Assembly: GCF_900162695.1 (NCBI RefSeq)
Contig: NZ_FUIH01000007.1
Coordinates: 1,116,001-1,180,000, forward strand
DNA from: Virgibacillus siamensis
Lineage (GTDB): Bacteria > Bacillota > Bacilli > Bacillales > Amphibacillaceae
DNA length: 64,000 bases
Direction of reading: 5' to 3'
Numbering within the stretch: the stretch's first letter is position 1; each line of letters begins with the position of its first letter. The notes beneath the pieces were generated by a model. That model was not told where the DNA came from. It made no database searches and saw only the letters and a program-made list of their open reading frames with translations. Positions 17,569 through 26,457 of the stretch are shown here, one piece after another. The position numbers and the translations under genes are program-made.

Positions 17569-18815
17569 AACAAATCAGAACAGAAATTATAGGAGTTGGG
17601 ACGGAGTTGCTGTTGGGGCAAATTGCCAATACGAATGCACAGTGGATTTCGGAAAAACTCGCGAAAAATGGGTTCAATGTGTTTCATCATGCTGTTGTGG
17701 GTGATAATCTCCAACGGGTGATAAACCAGTTTACACATTCCGAATCAAGGTCGGATATTATCATCGTAACAGGCGGACTTGGACCGACAGAAGATGATAT
17801 GACAAGGGAAGCCTTTCAGCAGATAAGTAACCTGGAGATGGTGGAACACAAACCATCTATGGATAAAATCGAAACCTTCTTCAGAAAACGTGAATCGGTA
17901 ATGACAGCGAATAACCGCAGACAGGCACGTGTATTTAAAGGTGCAGAGGCAATTGAAAATGAGGTAGGCATGGCACCGGGGATGATTGTACAGCATCAGC
18001 ATGCAACATGGATTTTCCTCCCGGGCGTTCCCAGGGAAATGAAACAAATGGTGGAGCATCGAGTTATTCCGCATCTGAAACAACAAACCGGCTTGCAAAC
18101 TGTGATCAAATCTGCAATGCTCCGTTTCGTTGGCATAGGTGAATCAACTCTGGAAGATCAACTGAAAGACATTATTCAAAAGCAGCATAATCCAACAATT
18201 GCTCCTTTGGCTCAAAATGAAGGGGTAGCCATCAGGGTCACCGCAAAGGCATCAGATGACAACGAAGCAAATCAGCTGATCGAAAAGACAAAGCAGGAAA
18301 TTCTTTCAGTGGCCGGTGCATATTTCTATGGAAGTGATGAAGAAACGTTACCGGAAAGAGTGTTCAGTCTGCTGAAAACACAGGGTAAAATGATTGCCGC
18401 TGCTGAAAGTTTGACGGGCGGCATGTTTACAGACAGATTGATATCGCTGGAGGGGGCATCAAAAGTCTGCAGCGGCGGTATTGTCTGTTATGATGCAAAG
18501 GTAAAAGAAAATGTGCTTAAAGTGTCACCGGACACGATTAAAAAGCAAGGAACTGTCAGCGAACAATGTGCACGGGAAATGGCTGAAAATGTTTGTACCC
18601 TGATGGATGTTGAGGTTGGAATCAGCTTTACCGGAGTGGCCGGCCCGGATTATTCAGAAAACAACCCGCCCGGTACAGTTTTTATCGGAGTCGCTCAGAA
18701 AGGTAAAGAAACGTTCGTGAAAAAATTTATTTTTCAAGGAGACCGGGATATCATTCGAAATCGATCGGTTATAAAAGGTTTTGAACTTTTATGGAATTTA
18801 TTGAAAATAGCATAG
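17565..18815 (+). CDS. cinA: Competence/damage-inducible protein CinA
   Basis: 416 aa, full length. N-terminal MoCF-like domain (about 1-170, with VTGGLGPTEDDMT and PGVPREM) and C-terminal CinA/PncC domain (about 255-410, with AAESLTGGMF and TGVAGPD), known in the family for NMN deamidase and ADP-ribose pyrophosphatase activities. It lies upstream of recA as in many Firmicutes, where the two can be co-induced in competence. A separate promoter with a LexA-type box precedes recA here. Confidence 0.93.
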   Translation: MKQIRTEIIGVGTELLLGQIANTNAQWISEKLAKNGFNVFHHAVVGDNLQRVINQFTHSESRSDIIIVTGGLGPTEDDMTREAFQQISNLEMVEHKPSMDKIETFFRKRESVMTANNRRQARVFKGAEAIENEVGMAPGMIVQHQHATWIFLPGVPREMKQMVEHRVIPHLKQQTGLQTVIKSAMLRFVGIGESTLEDQLKDIIQKQHNPTIAPLAQNEGVAIRVTAKASDDNEANQLIEKTKQEILSVAGAYFYGSDEETLPERVFSLLKTQGKMIAAAESLTGGMFTDRLISLEGASKVCSGGIVCYDAKVKENVLKVSPDTIKKQGTVSEQCAREMAENVCTLMDVEVGISFTGVAGPDYSENNPPGTVFIGVAQKGKETFVKKFIFQGDRDIIRNRSVIKGFELLWNLLKIA

Positions 18816-18904
18816 TTCAGTGTTTTTATTACGGAAAATTGCTTTTTTATTAGAAGTGCAGCATGAATAATCCAATTTTAGGATAGAAATACCATTAAAA
18901 AATG

Positions 18905-18918
18905 AGAACATTTATTCG
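18905..18918 (+). promoter_or_regulatory. Candidate LexA (DinR) box of recA
   Basis: AGAACATTTATTCG matches the Bacillus SOS box CGAAC-N4-GTTCG in 8 of 10 fixed positions. It ends 8 bp upstream of the -35 of the recA promoter. SOS control of recA is known in B. subtilis, so this is probably the operator. Confidence 0.6.
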
Positions 18919-18926
18919 ACTTTTGC

Positions 18927-18955
18927 TTGGCAAATTGAAAAAAACAAGTTATGAT
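18927..18955 (+). promoter_or_regulatory. Sigma-A promoter of recA
   Basis: -35 TTGGCA (18927-18932), 17-bp spacer, -10 TATGAT (18950-18955). It lies 31 bp upstream of the recA start codon, beside the SOS box. Confidence 0.7.
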
Positions 18956-18985
18956 GGATATAGTGAATAAAAGGAGGTCATCCCG

Positions 18986-20038
18986 TTGAGTGATAGAAAA
19001 CAAGCTTTGGATATGGCATTAAGACAGATTGAGAAACAGTTCGGTAAGGGATCAATAATGAAACTGGGTGAGCAGACGGAACAGAAAATCGCAACAATCC
19101 CGAGTGGGTCCCTGGCATTGGATGTAGCACTGGGTATTGGCGGCTATCCAAGAGGACGCGTTGTTGAAATATATGGTCCGGAGTCTTCCGGTAAAACAAC
19201 AGTTGCACTTCACGCGATTGCTGAAGCACAACGAAAAGGCGGACAGGCAGCATTTATTGATGCTGAGCACGCTCTTGATCCAACGTATGCGCGGGCACTT
19301 GGCGTTAATACAGACGAATTGCTGCTTTCACAGCCGGATACCGGTGAACAGGCGCTGGAAATTGCTGAAGCACTTGTCCGCAGTGGTGCAGTTGATATTG
19401 TAGTTGTCGATTCTGTAGCAGCGCTGGTTCCAAAAGCGGAAATTGAAGGTGAAATGGGAGACTCTCATGTCGGTTTACAGGCGCGCCTTATGTCTCAGGC
19501 ATTGAGAAAGTTATCCGGTGCCATCAATAAATCCAAAACAACGGCCATTTTCATAAACCAGATTCGCGAGAAAGTCGGTGTTATGTTCGGTAATCCTGAA
19601 ACAACCCCTGGCGGACGGGCATTGAAATTCTACTCATCTATCAGACTGGAAGTGCGCCGTGCTGAAACATTGAAGCAGGGCAACGATATGGTGGGTAATA
19701 AAACCCGTGTAAAAGTGGTGAAGAACAAGGTTGCTCCACCATTCAAGAAAGCGGAAATTGATATCATGTATGGAGAAGGAATCTCCAAAGAAGGAGAAAT
19801 TCTGGATATCGGGTCTGATCTGGATATCGTACAGAAAAGCGGAGCATGGTATTCATATAATGGAGACAGACTTGGACAGGGAAGAGAAAATGCAAAAGAA
19901 TTTCTGAAGGCAAATGAAAATGTTACTTCGGAAATCCACGATGCAATCAGAAAACACTACAGCCTGGATGAAGAACCGAACGATGGAGAAGAGGATGCAG
20001 GATCCGGTCATCAAAGCCAGGAAAGTATGGATGTATAG
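18986..20038 (+). CDS. recA: Recombinase RecA
   Basis: 350 aa from TTG 18986 after the very strong AAAGGAGGT; TTG fits the start MSDRKQALDMAL. Walker A GPESSGKT at residues 64-71, Walker B VVVDSVAAL near 143, and the loop-2 region with NQIREKVGVMFGNPETTPGG near 195-215. It forms the filament for homologous recombination and triggers LexA self-cleavage. It has its own promoter, SOS box and terminator. Confidence 0.98.
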   Translation: MSDRKQALDMALRQIEKQFGKGSIMKLGEQTEQKIATIPSGSLALDVALGIGGYPRGRVVEIYGPESSGKTTVALHAIAEAQRKGGQAAFIDAEHALDPTYARALGVNTDELLLSQPDTGEQALEIAEALVRSGAVDIVVVDSVAALVPKAEIEGEMGDSHVGLQARLMSQALRKLSGAINKSKTTAIFINQIREKVGVMFGNPETTPGGRALKFYSSIRLEVRRAETLKQGNDMVGNKTRVKVVKNKVAPPFKKAEIDIMYGEGISKEGEILDIGSDLDIVQKSGAWYSYNGDRLGQGRENAKEFLKANENVTSEIHDAIRKHYSLDEEPNDGEEDAGSGHQSQESMDV

Positions 20039-20053
20039 CATAGAACCGTACAG

Positions 20054-20096
20054 TCAAACCCTTTGCAGACAATCTACAGCAAAGGGTTTGATTTTT
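20054..20096 (+). terminator. Terminator after recA
   Basis: TCAAACCCTTTGC pairs with GCAAAGGGTTTGA, followed by TTTTT; 15 bp after the stop. Confidence 0.9.
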
Positions 20097-20141
20097 ACTG
20101 TAAACTCTTTTTGAGTTTTGTCATATAATTGTTACAATACC

Positions 20142-20170
20142 TTGACATTGGGTGTACAGACAATTAAAAT
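20142..20170 (+). promoter_or_regulatory. Sigma-A promoter of rny
   Basis: -35 TTGACA (20142-20147), 17-bp spacer, -10 TAAAAT (20165-20170). A second possible promoter, TTGAGT-16-TACAAT, lies just upstream at 20111-20138. The leader to the rny start is about 105 bases. Confidence 0.6.
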
Positions 20171-20282
20171 TAAATTGTATAATTATAGTTTTATTATACA
20201 AACCATCACTTATTTATTATTGAAAAACTGTACATGCCGACAGAGTGAATTGTACAACTTTATAGCAATGGGAGGTGAAATC

Positions 20283-21848
20283 ATGGAAAGTCCCTTAATC
20301 ATCTCCATTTTGCTTGCCGTAATCCTAATCGTCGGTATTGTTGTTGGTTATCTCATTCGTAAATCTATTGCGGAAGCTAAAATCTCCAGTGCGGAAAATT
20401 TAGCGAAACAAATAGTTGATGAAGCACATCGAAATGCGGATGCCGCCAAGAAAGAGGCACTTCTTGAGGCGAAGGATGAAAATCATAAACTTCGTCAGCA
20501 GGCAGAAGAAGATTTACGTGAACGTAGAACAGAAGTACAGAAACAAGAAAATCGTCTGATGCAAAAAGAAGAAAATCTGGACAGAAAAAGCGAAACGCTG
20601 GATAAGCGAGAGCTCACGTTAGAGAGAAAGGAACAATCACTAACTGAAAAACAACAACAAATTGAAGAAATGGAAAGCAAAGTGGATGCGATGCTTAAAG
20701 AGCAGCAAACAGAGCTTGAACGCATTTCAGGATACACTACTGACCAGGCAAGACAGATTATTTTAGAACGAATCGAGCAAGAGGTTAGCCACGAGTCAGC
20801 ACTAATGATCAAGGAAGCAGAGAATCGCGCCAAGGAAGAGGCTGACAAGAAAGCGAAAAGCATTCTATCGCTCGCCCTTCAGCGTTGTGCCGCAGACCAC
20901 GTTGCTGAAACAACTGTATCTGTTGTTAACCTTCCAAATGACGAGATGAAAGGTCGAATCATTGGGCGGGAAGGCCGGAATATCCGGACGCTGGAAACAC
21001 TGACTGGTATTGATTTGATCATTGATGATACGCCGGAAGCTGTTATCCTGTCGGGATTTGATCCTGTACGCCGTGAGACCGCTCGTATGGCATTGGAAAA
21101 ACTTGTACAGGATGGCCGAATCCACCCCGCACGAATTGAAGAAATGGTGGATAAAGCCAGACGTGAAGTTGATGAATATATACGTGAAGTCGGTGAGGAA
21201 ACAACATTTGAGGTTGGAGTGCATGGATTGCATCCGGATCTGGTCAAAATTCTTGGCCGCCTGAAATATCGGACAAGCTATGGTCAAAACGTGTTGAAGC
21301 ATTCCACTGAGGTAGCATACCTCTCCGGATTGCTCGCTGCTGAATTAGGCGAAGATGAGACATTGGCGAAACGAGCCGGTCTGCTTCACGATATCGGTAA
21401 AGCCATCGATCATGAAGTAGAGGGAAGCCATGTTGAGATTGGTAAAGAATTGGCAATGAAGTACAAGGAACATGAAGTGGTTATTAACGCAATTGCTTCA
21501 CACCACGGTGATGAAGAGGCCACATCCATTATTTCTGTTCTGGTAGCAGCAGCAGATGCGCTATCTGCAGCAAGACCTGGAGCGAGAAGTGAGACCTTGG
21601 AAAACTACATTAAACGTCTGGAGAAACTGGAAGAAATTTCAGAGTCATTTGGCGGTGTAGAAAAATCATTTGCCATTCAGGCAGGTAGAGAGATTAGAAT
21701 AATGGTTAAACCTGATGAGATTGATGATATTGATTCCGTTCGAATTGCGCGTGATATCCGTAAGAAGATTGAAGGCGAATTGGATTATCCAGGACATATC
21801 AAAGTTACTGTTATCAGGGAAACGAGAGCAGTCGAATATGCGAAGTAA
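20283..21848 (+). CDS. rny: Ribonuclease Y
   Basis: 521 aa from ATG 20283, after GGGAGGTG; the open frame extends upstream to 20118, but length and signal favour this start. N-terminal membrane anchor (about 5-25), a long charged coiled coil (about 35-200), a KH domain (about 205-275, GRIIGREGRNIRTLE), and an HD domain (about 335-430) with the metal motif HDIGKA. It is the main endoribonuclease starting mRNA decay in B. subtilis and is held at the membrane. It has its own promoter and terminator. Confidence 0.97.
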   Translation: MESPLIISILLAVILIVGIVVGYLIRKSIAEAKISSAENLAKQIVDEAHRNADAAKKEALLEAKDENHKLRQQAEEDLRERRTEVQKQENRLMQKEENLDRKSETLDKRELTLERKEQSLTEKQQQIEEMESKVDAMLKEQQTELERISGYTTDQARQIILERIEQEVSHESALMIKEAENRAKEEADKKAKSILSLALQRCAADHVAETTVSVVNLPNDEMKGRIIGREGRNIRTLETLTGIDLIIDDTPEAVILSGFDPVRRETARMALEKLVQDGRIHPARIEEMVDKARREVDEYIREVGEETTFEVGVHGLHPDLVKILGRLKYRTSYGQNVLKHSTEVAYLSGLLAAELGEDETLAKRAGLLHDIGKAIDHEVEGSHVEIGKELAMKYKEHEVVINAIASHHGDEEATSIISVLVAAADALSAARPGARSETLENYIKRLEKLEEISESFGGVEKSFAIQAGREIRIMVKPDEIDDIDSVRIARDIRKKIEGELDYPGHIKVTVIRETRAVEYAK

Positions 21849-21881
21849 GCAAATTTCCAGTCGTTAAAAGTTAGACTGGAT

Positions 21882-21917
21882 AAAATTAAAAGCGGCCATT
21901 TGGTCGCTTTTAATTTT
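21882..21917 (+). terminator. Terminator after rny
   Basis: AAAATTAAAAGCG pairs with CGCTTTTAATTTT; the stem itself supplies A and T runs on both sides. Confidence 0.9.
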
Positions 21918-21976
21918 GCTTTCCTGTATACTTTTTATTAATAAAATATTGAAAAAACGTTAGGATGAAACAGATT

Positions 21977-22774
21977 ATGCGGATATTATTTATCGGGGAT
22001 GTTACGGGCTCACCAGGAAGAGATATGGTTCAGCATTATTTGCCAAAGCTGAAAGAAAAATATCGGCCGAACGTGATAATCCTGAACGGCGAAAATGCTG
22101 CTGCGGGTAAAGGGATTACTGAAAAAATTTATAAACAATTCCTGGAATGGGGCGTGCAAGTTGTTACAATGGGTAACCATACATGGGATAAGAAAGAGAT
22201 TTTCGAGTTTATTGATGATGCAAAGAAAATGATCAGGCCGGCTAATTATCCGGAGGGCACACCCGGGCAAGGGATTGTATTTGTCAATATAAACGGAGTG
22301 GAACTTGCAGTCATCAATATGCAGGGACGAACGTTTTTGCCCGCACTGGATGATCCTTTCCGCAAAATGGATGAATTGATTGAAACAGCCAAAAAACGGA
22401 CCAATTTAATTTTTGTTGATTTTCATGGGGAAGCAACCAGTGAAAAGCAGGCAATGGGCTGGTATCTGGATGGACGCGTCAGTGCAATCGTCGGCACACA
22501 CACCCATACACAGACTGCAGACGACCGAATTTTGCCGCACGGTACTGCTTTTATTACGGATGTCGGCATGACAGGACCTTATGATGCCATTCTTGGTGTG
22601 AATAAGGATGCAGTTCTGAAAAAATTTCTGACAAGTCTTCCGGTACGTTTCGAAATAGATAAATCGGGAAGAACACAACTAAATGGTTTTTTGGTTGATA
22701 TTGACCAAAGGACTGGAAGCGCTGTCAAAGCAGAGCGGATTTTAATCAATGACGATCATCCATTCTTCACTTAA
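21977..22774 (+). CDS. ymdB: YmdB metallophosphoesterase
   Basis: 265 aa from ATG 21977 (MRILFIGDVTGSPGRDM), matching the usual length; an in-frame ATG at 21965 is an alternative. Metal-binding motifs of the YmdB family: GDVTG at the start, NGENAAAGKG near 40, GNHTWD near 67, FHGEATSEK near 155 and GTHTHTQTAD near 180. B. subtilis YmdB is a 2',3'-/3',5'-cAMP phosphodiesterase affecting biofilm and motility choice. It follows rny as in B. subtilis, but a terminator separates them. Confidence 0.93.
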   Translation: MRILFIGDVTGSPGRDMVQHYLPKLKEKYRPNVIILNGENAAAGKGITEKIYKQFLEWGVQVVTMGNHTWDKKEIFEFIDDAKKMIRPANYPEGTPGQGIVFVNINGVELAVINMQGRTFLPALDDPFRKMDELIETAKKRTNLIFVDFHGEATSEKQAMGWYLDGRVSAIVGTHTHTQTADDRILPHGTAFITDVGMTGPYDAILGVNKDAVLKKFLTSLPVRFEIDKSGRTQLNGFLVDIDQRTGSAVKAERILINDDHPFFT

Positions 22775-22803
22775 AAAAGAATATCCGGAATTATTCATGC
22801 GTA

Positions 22804-22834
22804 ATAGGTAATAAGCTAGCATCTCCAAGAATAT
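22804..22834 (+). promoter_or_regulatory. Candidate sigma-H promoter of spoVS
   Basis: ATAGGTAAT (22804-22812), then 13 bases to CAAGAATAT (22826-22834). This resembles the sigma-H consensus (RNAGGAWWW and RNNGAATWW), with one mismatch in each element. spoVS is sigma-H dependent in B. subtilis, which supports the reading. Confidence 0.4.
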
Positions 22835-22876
22835 AGTAGCAGTAGATCTACAATTGATATGAGGGAGGTACCAGTA

Positions 22877-23137
22877 ATGGAAGTATTAAAGGTTTCAGCA
22901 AAATCAAATCCAAATTCAGTAGCAGGTGCACTTGCAAACGTTTTACGGGAACGTGGTTCAGCGGAGATCCAGGCAATCGGTGCAGGTGCATTAAACCAAT
23001 CCATTAAAGCGGTCGCAATAGCAAGAGGATTTGTTGCACCGAGTGGAGTTGATTTAATTTGTATACCAGCTTTTACTGACATTATGATTGATGATGAAGA
23101 ACGAACAGCTATCAAGCTCATCATAGAACCAAGATAA
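22877..23137 (+). CDS. spoVS: Stage V sporulation protein S
   Basis: 86 aa from ATG 22877 after GAGGGAGGT; an in-frame ATG at 22859 lies at the ribosome site. An almost invariant small Alba-like protein, with KVSAKSNPNSVAGALANV near the start. Needed for spore coat assembly and progress to stage V in B. subtilis. Single-gene unit ended by a terminator. In B. subtilis tdh-kbl follow; here miaB follows directly. Confidence 0.96.
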   Translation: MEVLKVSAKSNPNSVAGALANVLRERGSAEIQAIGAGALNQSIKAVAIARGFVAPSGVDLICIPAFTDIMIDDEERTAIKLIIEPR

Positions 23138-23159
23138 TTCCGGATAGTGAAGATATAGA

Positions 23160-23191
23160 AGTGTTGCGCCAAGGCGCAGCACTAATTTTTA
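23160..23191 (+). terminator. Terminator after spoVS
   Basis: AGTGTTGCGCC pairs with GGCGCAGCACT around a two-base loop, followed by AATTTTT. Confidence 0.85.
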
Positions 23192-23295
23192 TGCTTTTTT
23201 GTAATCATTAATTGTTAAATTTATATAAACCCTTTATACTGTAATAATGAATAGCTATGTAATGAAATGTTTTTTCGATAGAAAGGAGTTTCGCT

Positions 23296-24864
23296 ATGAA
23301 TGAACAACAGCGAAAAGAGCAAGCGCAAATTAAACAGGCAGATGCCGCGGACAGAAAATCCGGACAGGACAAACCCCTGACTGAAAAAACGAGCGCTGAT
23401 TTTGCAAAGTATTTTGAAACAACTTATGAGCCGCCAAACATCAATAAGGCACGTAAGCGCGGACGTGATAAAGTTAATGTTCATTATGATTTTGGCATTC
23501 CGGAAGATATGGAAAATATCGGAGAAGGCAAGAAGTTTCTCATTCGTACATACGGATGCCAGATGAATGAACATGATACAGAAGTAATGGCCGGACTTTT
23601 GACCGAAATGGGGTATGAAGCAACCTCAGATACAAATGAAGCGGATATCATTCTTCTGAACACGTGTGCCATTCGGGAAAATGCCGAAAATAAAGTGTTC
23701 GGTGAAATCGGTCACCTGAAACCGCTAAAACTGGAAAAACCGGATTTGATTCTTGGTGTTTGCGGATGTATGTCACAGGAAGAATCTGTCGTCAATCGGA
23801 TTATGAAAAAACATCCTCAGGTTGATCTTATTTTTGGAACACATAATATTCACCGGCTGCCCCATCTTGTGAAAGAAGCGATGTTCGGCAAAGAAAAGAT
23901 TGTGGAAGTATGGTCAAAAGAGGGAGATATAATTGAAAATCTTCCAAAAGTCCGTAAAGGCAAGATAAAAGCATGGGTTAATATCATGTATGGATGTGAT
24001 AAATTTTGCACGTACTGTATTGTCCCAATGACCCGCGGGAAGGAACGAAGCCGTAAACCGGAAGATATCATCCAGGAAGTACGTCATCTGGTTGCACAGG
24101 GGTATAAGGAAATTACACTGCTCGGTCAAAATGTTAATGCATATGGCAAAGATTTCGAGGACATCACATACGGGCTTGGCGATTTAATGGATGATATCCA
24201 TAAAATTGATATCCCTCGTGTTCGTTTTACAACATCACATCCAAGGGACTTTGATGACCGTTTGATTGAAGTGCTGGCACAGGGCGGGAATCTGCTCGAT
24301 CATATTCATTTACCGGTACAGTCCGGCAGCAGTGAAGTTCTGAAGAAAATGAATCGTAAATATACAAGGGAAGAGTACTTGGAACTGGTTCGCAAAATAC
24401 GTGCAGCCATGCCGAATGCTACGCTGACTACCGATATTATTGTCGGTTTCCCGAATGAAACTGAAGAACAGTTCGAGGAGACAATGACCCTTGTTGAAGA
24501 AGTGGGATTTGAAGCCGCCTATACATTTATCTATTCGCCTCGGGATGGTACTCCTGCTGCCAGAAAGAAAGATGATGTACCGGAAGAAGTGAAGAAACAG
24601 CGGTTATACCGTTTAAACGATTTGGTAAATAAACAATCAGCCGAATCCATGAAAACCTATAAGGATAAAGTAGTGAAGGTTCTTGTTGAAGGCGAAAGCA
24701 AGAAAGATCCGGATGTTTTGGCAGGTTATACCGAACGGAATAAACTAGTCAACTTTAAAGGACCAAAAACAGCTGTTGGTCAAATCGTTGATGTCAAAAT
24801 TACGGAAGCCAAAACATGGTCATTGGATGGTATTATGGTAGAAAATACAGTTGAGGTGAAATAA
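23296..24864 (+). CDS. miaB: tRNA-2-methylthio-N6-dimethylallyladenosine synthase
   Basis: 522 aa methylthiotransferase. An N-terminal extension of about 75 residues is followed by the UPF0004 domain with its cluster cysteines (YGCQMNEHDTE near 91, NTCAIREN near 125, CGCMS near 155). The radical-SAM CxxxCxxC motif CDKFCTYC lies near 235-242, and a C-terminal TRAM domain at about 445-515. It adds the 2-methylthio group to i6A37 of tRNAs reading UNN codons. One base separates it from ricA. Confidence 0.95.
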   Translation: MNEQQRKEQAQIKQADAADRKSGQDKPLTEKTSADFAKYFETTYEPPNINKARKRGRDKVNVHYDFGIPEDMENIGEGKKFLIRTYGCQMNEHDTEVMAGLLTEMGYEATSDTNEADIILLNTCAIRENAENKVFGEIGHLKPLKLEKPDLILGVCGCMSQEESVVNRIMKKHPQVDLIFGTHNIHRLPHLVKEAMFGKEKIVEVWSKEGDIIENLPKVRKGKIKAWVNIMYGCDKFCTYCIVPMTRGKERSRKPEDIIQEVRHLVAQGYKEITLLGQNVNAYGKDFEDITYGLGDLMDDIHKIDIPRVRFTTSHPRDFDDRLIEVLAQGGNLLDHIHLPVQSGSSEVLKKMNRKYTREEYLELVRKIRAAMPNATLTTDIIVGFPNETEEQFEETMTLVEEVGFEAAYTFIYSPRDGTPAARKKDDVPEEVKKQRLYRLNDLVNKQSAESMKTYKDKVVKVLVEGESKKDPDVLAGYTERNKLVNFKGPKTAVGQIVDVKITEAKTWSLDGIMVENTVEVK

Positions 24865-24865
24865 G

Positions 24866-25294
24866 ATGGCAGAATATACACGTAAACAAATTCTTGATCA
24901 AGCGAAGAATTTAGCAGGAATGCTTTCAAATACAGAAGAAATTGACCGATTTAAGCAGGTTGAAGCAAAGATCAATGCTAATGAGAAAGTACAAAAATTG
25001 ATTACCAAAATTAAAGCATTGCAAAAACAGGCTGTTAATTTTCAGGCTTACGGTAAGACGGAAGCGCTGAAGCGGGTTGAAGAAGAAATTGACCGCTTGC
25101 AGGCTGAAATTGATGATATTCCGGTAGTGCAGGAATTTAAAGAAACGCAAATCGTTGTTAATGACGTTCTTCAACTGGTTTCCGGAACGATTTCACGTGA
25201 GGTAACCAACAATGTAATTACATCGACAGGCGGTGACCTGTTGTCAGGCGAAACAGGATCCAAGGTGCAAAACAGCTCAGGCTGCAGTAATTAA
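24866..25294 (+). CDS. ricA: RicA (YmcA), member of the RicAFT complex
   Basis: 142 aa, Com_YlbF family, all-helical with a coiled-coil middle (about 30-80). The C-terminus ends SSGCSN, keeping the late cysteine thought to bind Fe-S in the RicA-RicF-RicT complex. In B. subtilis that complex speeds Spo0A activation and partners RNase Y in mRNA maturation. It is co-transcribed with miaB (1-bp gap) and followed by a terminator. Confidence 0.93.
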   Translation: MAEYTRKQILDQAKNLAGMLSNTEEIDRFKQVEAKINANEKVQKLITKIKALQKQAVNFQAYGKTEALKRVEEEIDRLQAEIDDIPVVQEFKETQIVVNDVLQLVSGTISREVTNNVITSTGGDLLSGETGSKVQNSSGCSN

Positions 25295-25310
25295 AAAGTT
25301 TCGAAATCAG

Positions 25311-25349
25311 AAAGCGGAAGTGTCCATAAGGGCGCTTCCGCTTTTTTTC
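25311..25349 (+). terminator. Terminator after ricA
   Basis: AAAGCGGAAG pairs with CTTCCGCTTT across a short GC-rich loop, followed by TTTTT. Confidence 0.88.
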
Positions 25350-25447
25350 TTAAAAAAACTGTGACTAAAACCAGTTTTGTGCATACATTGAACATATAGG
25401 CAGTTGTCATAGATGCCGACCTGCCTGGCATCAGCAGAAAGCGGGGT

Positions 25448-25475
25448 GTATGTTAACTGCATGTTATTGCATACA
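25448..25475 (+). promoter_or_regulatory. Candidate sigma-E promoter of cotE
   Basis: GTATGTT (25448-25454), 14-bp spacer, GCATACA (25469-25475), resembling sigma-E elements (-10 CATACANT). A second CATACATT occurs at 25382-25389 without a clear -35. B. subtilis cotE is transcribed by sigma-E and then sigma-K, so a mother-cell promoter is expected here. Confidence 0.4.
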
Positions 25476-25560
25476 GGCATTATCTTTCCGAAACAGTTAT
25501 GCACTTTAGGTATTTGTCTTGCATAAAATGACTATGAAAAAAGAGGAGGTAAACATAATT

Positions 25561-26127
25561 ATGTCATTTCTTGATCAAGAATATAGAGAAATCATTACAA
25601 AAGCAGTTTGTGGAAAAGGACGGAAATTTACAGAAGAAAAGCATTCCATTTCCCCTTCACATCGTCCGTCAAGCATTCTTGGTTGCTGGGTAATCAATCA
25701 TATGTATAACGCAAAGAAAAAGTCGGAGGATACAGTTGAAGTAAATGGAAGCTACGACATTAATATCTGGTATTCTTACAATGACAACACGAAAACAGAA
25801 GTTGTAACAGAACGGGTAACATACTGCGATTACATTCCTTTATCTGTAAAAGATGATCATTGCCTCAGCGACGATTATGATGTGATTGCAAAAGTGATTC
25901 AACAGCCAAACTGTCTGGAATGCGAAATCGTCAATCACGGTAATAAAATCGAAGTGGAAATCGAGCGGGAATTCGTTGTACAAATAATTGGTGAAACGAA
26001 AGTATATGCGAAGGTGAGTCCAAAGGGAAAAGATTATGACCACCATGACGACTGGAGACATGATGTAACAGATGATGAACTTCGTGATGTAAAACCGGAT
26101 TTTCTCGGACACAAACACAAAGACTGA
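25561..26127 (+). CDS. cotE: Outer spore coat morphogenetic protein CotE
   Basis: 188 aa from ATG 25561 after AGAGGAGGT; the frame is open from 25519, but the family start is MSFLDQEYREI. A beta-rich protein with the conserved N-terminal GKGRKF and PSSILGCWVINH segments and an acidic, histidine-rich tail (KGKDYDHHDDWRHD). CotE forms the shell on which the outer coat assembles in the mother cell. Single-gene unit before mutS, as in B. subtilis. Confidence 0.95.
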   Translation: MSFLDQEYREIITKAVCGKGRKFTEEKHSISPSHRPSSILGCWVINHMYNAKKKSEDTVEVNGSYDINIWYSYNDNTKTEVVTERVTYCDYIPLSVKDDHCLSDDYDVIAKVIQQPNCLECEIVNHGNKIEVEIEREFVVQIIGETKVYAKVSPKGKDYDHHDDWRHDVTDDELRDVKPDFLGHKHKD

Positions 26128-26129
26128 TT

Positions 26130-26163
26130 AAATTACGGGGAAAACTTCCTCGTAATTTTTTTC
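26130..26163 (+). terminator. Terminator after cotE
   Basis: AAATTACGGGGA pairs with TCCTCGTAATTT, followed by TTTT. Confidence 0.82.
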
Positions 26164-26199
26164 CCTTTTTATATGGACAATCGCTCCTTTCCTGGAAAT

Positions 26200-26324
26200 G
26201 AAGGTTGATAAAATGTGATTGAAAGTTGATATTAAGCGAATAAGGGTTGATAAAGGTCGGGTGAAGGTTGATTTCAGGTCGTCAATGGTCGATATCTGGA
26301 AGGGACGGTTGATTCCATTCAAGG
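26200..26324. repeat. Degenerate 21-bp tandem repeat, six units
   Basis: The core GTTGAT (once GTCGAT) starts at 26204, 26225, 26246, 26267, 26288 and 26308: steps of 21, 21, 21, 21 and 20 bp. Most units read GAAGGTTGAT followed by 11 variable bases. On the minus strand the period of seven codons gives heptads such as KSTFTRP, LSTLIRL, ISTFNHI and LSTFISR in an open frame 26322-26128. I see no ribosome site for that frame, so I list it as a repeat rather than a gene. It fills most of the cotE-mutS gap; the rest (26325-26457) holds TATAAT at 26417-26422 as possible mutS -10. Confidence 0.75.
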
Positions 26325-26457
26325 AAGGATAATTTTCTTACCAAAGATTGATAGATGTAATAACAGCTTATACCAAATTCCGCTTCCATCCATCGCATCC
26401 ACCTGTCATAATATGCTATAATTGTACAATATATTCATATGTTTTGGAGGTAAGCAC

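Noticed and set aside
20865..21302. Long antisense open frames such as 20865-21302, 2047-2499 and 30069-30359
   Set aside because: They lie fully inside well-supported genes, have no ribosome site, and match no family. They are shadows of the coding strand.
26128..26322. A 64-residue minus-strand gene between cotE and mutS
   Set aside because: Its protein is just the translation of the tandem repeat, and no ribosome site is seen. Listed as repeat.
26200..26324. The 21-bp repeat as a CRISPR array
   Set aside because: The units are contiguous and degenerate, without unique spacers, and no cas gene is present in the window.
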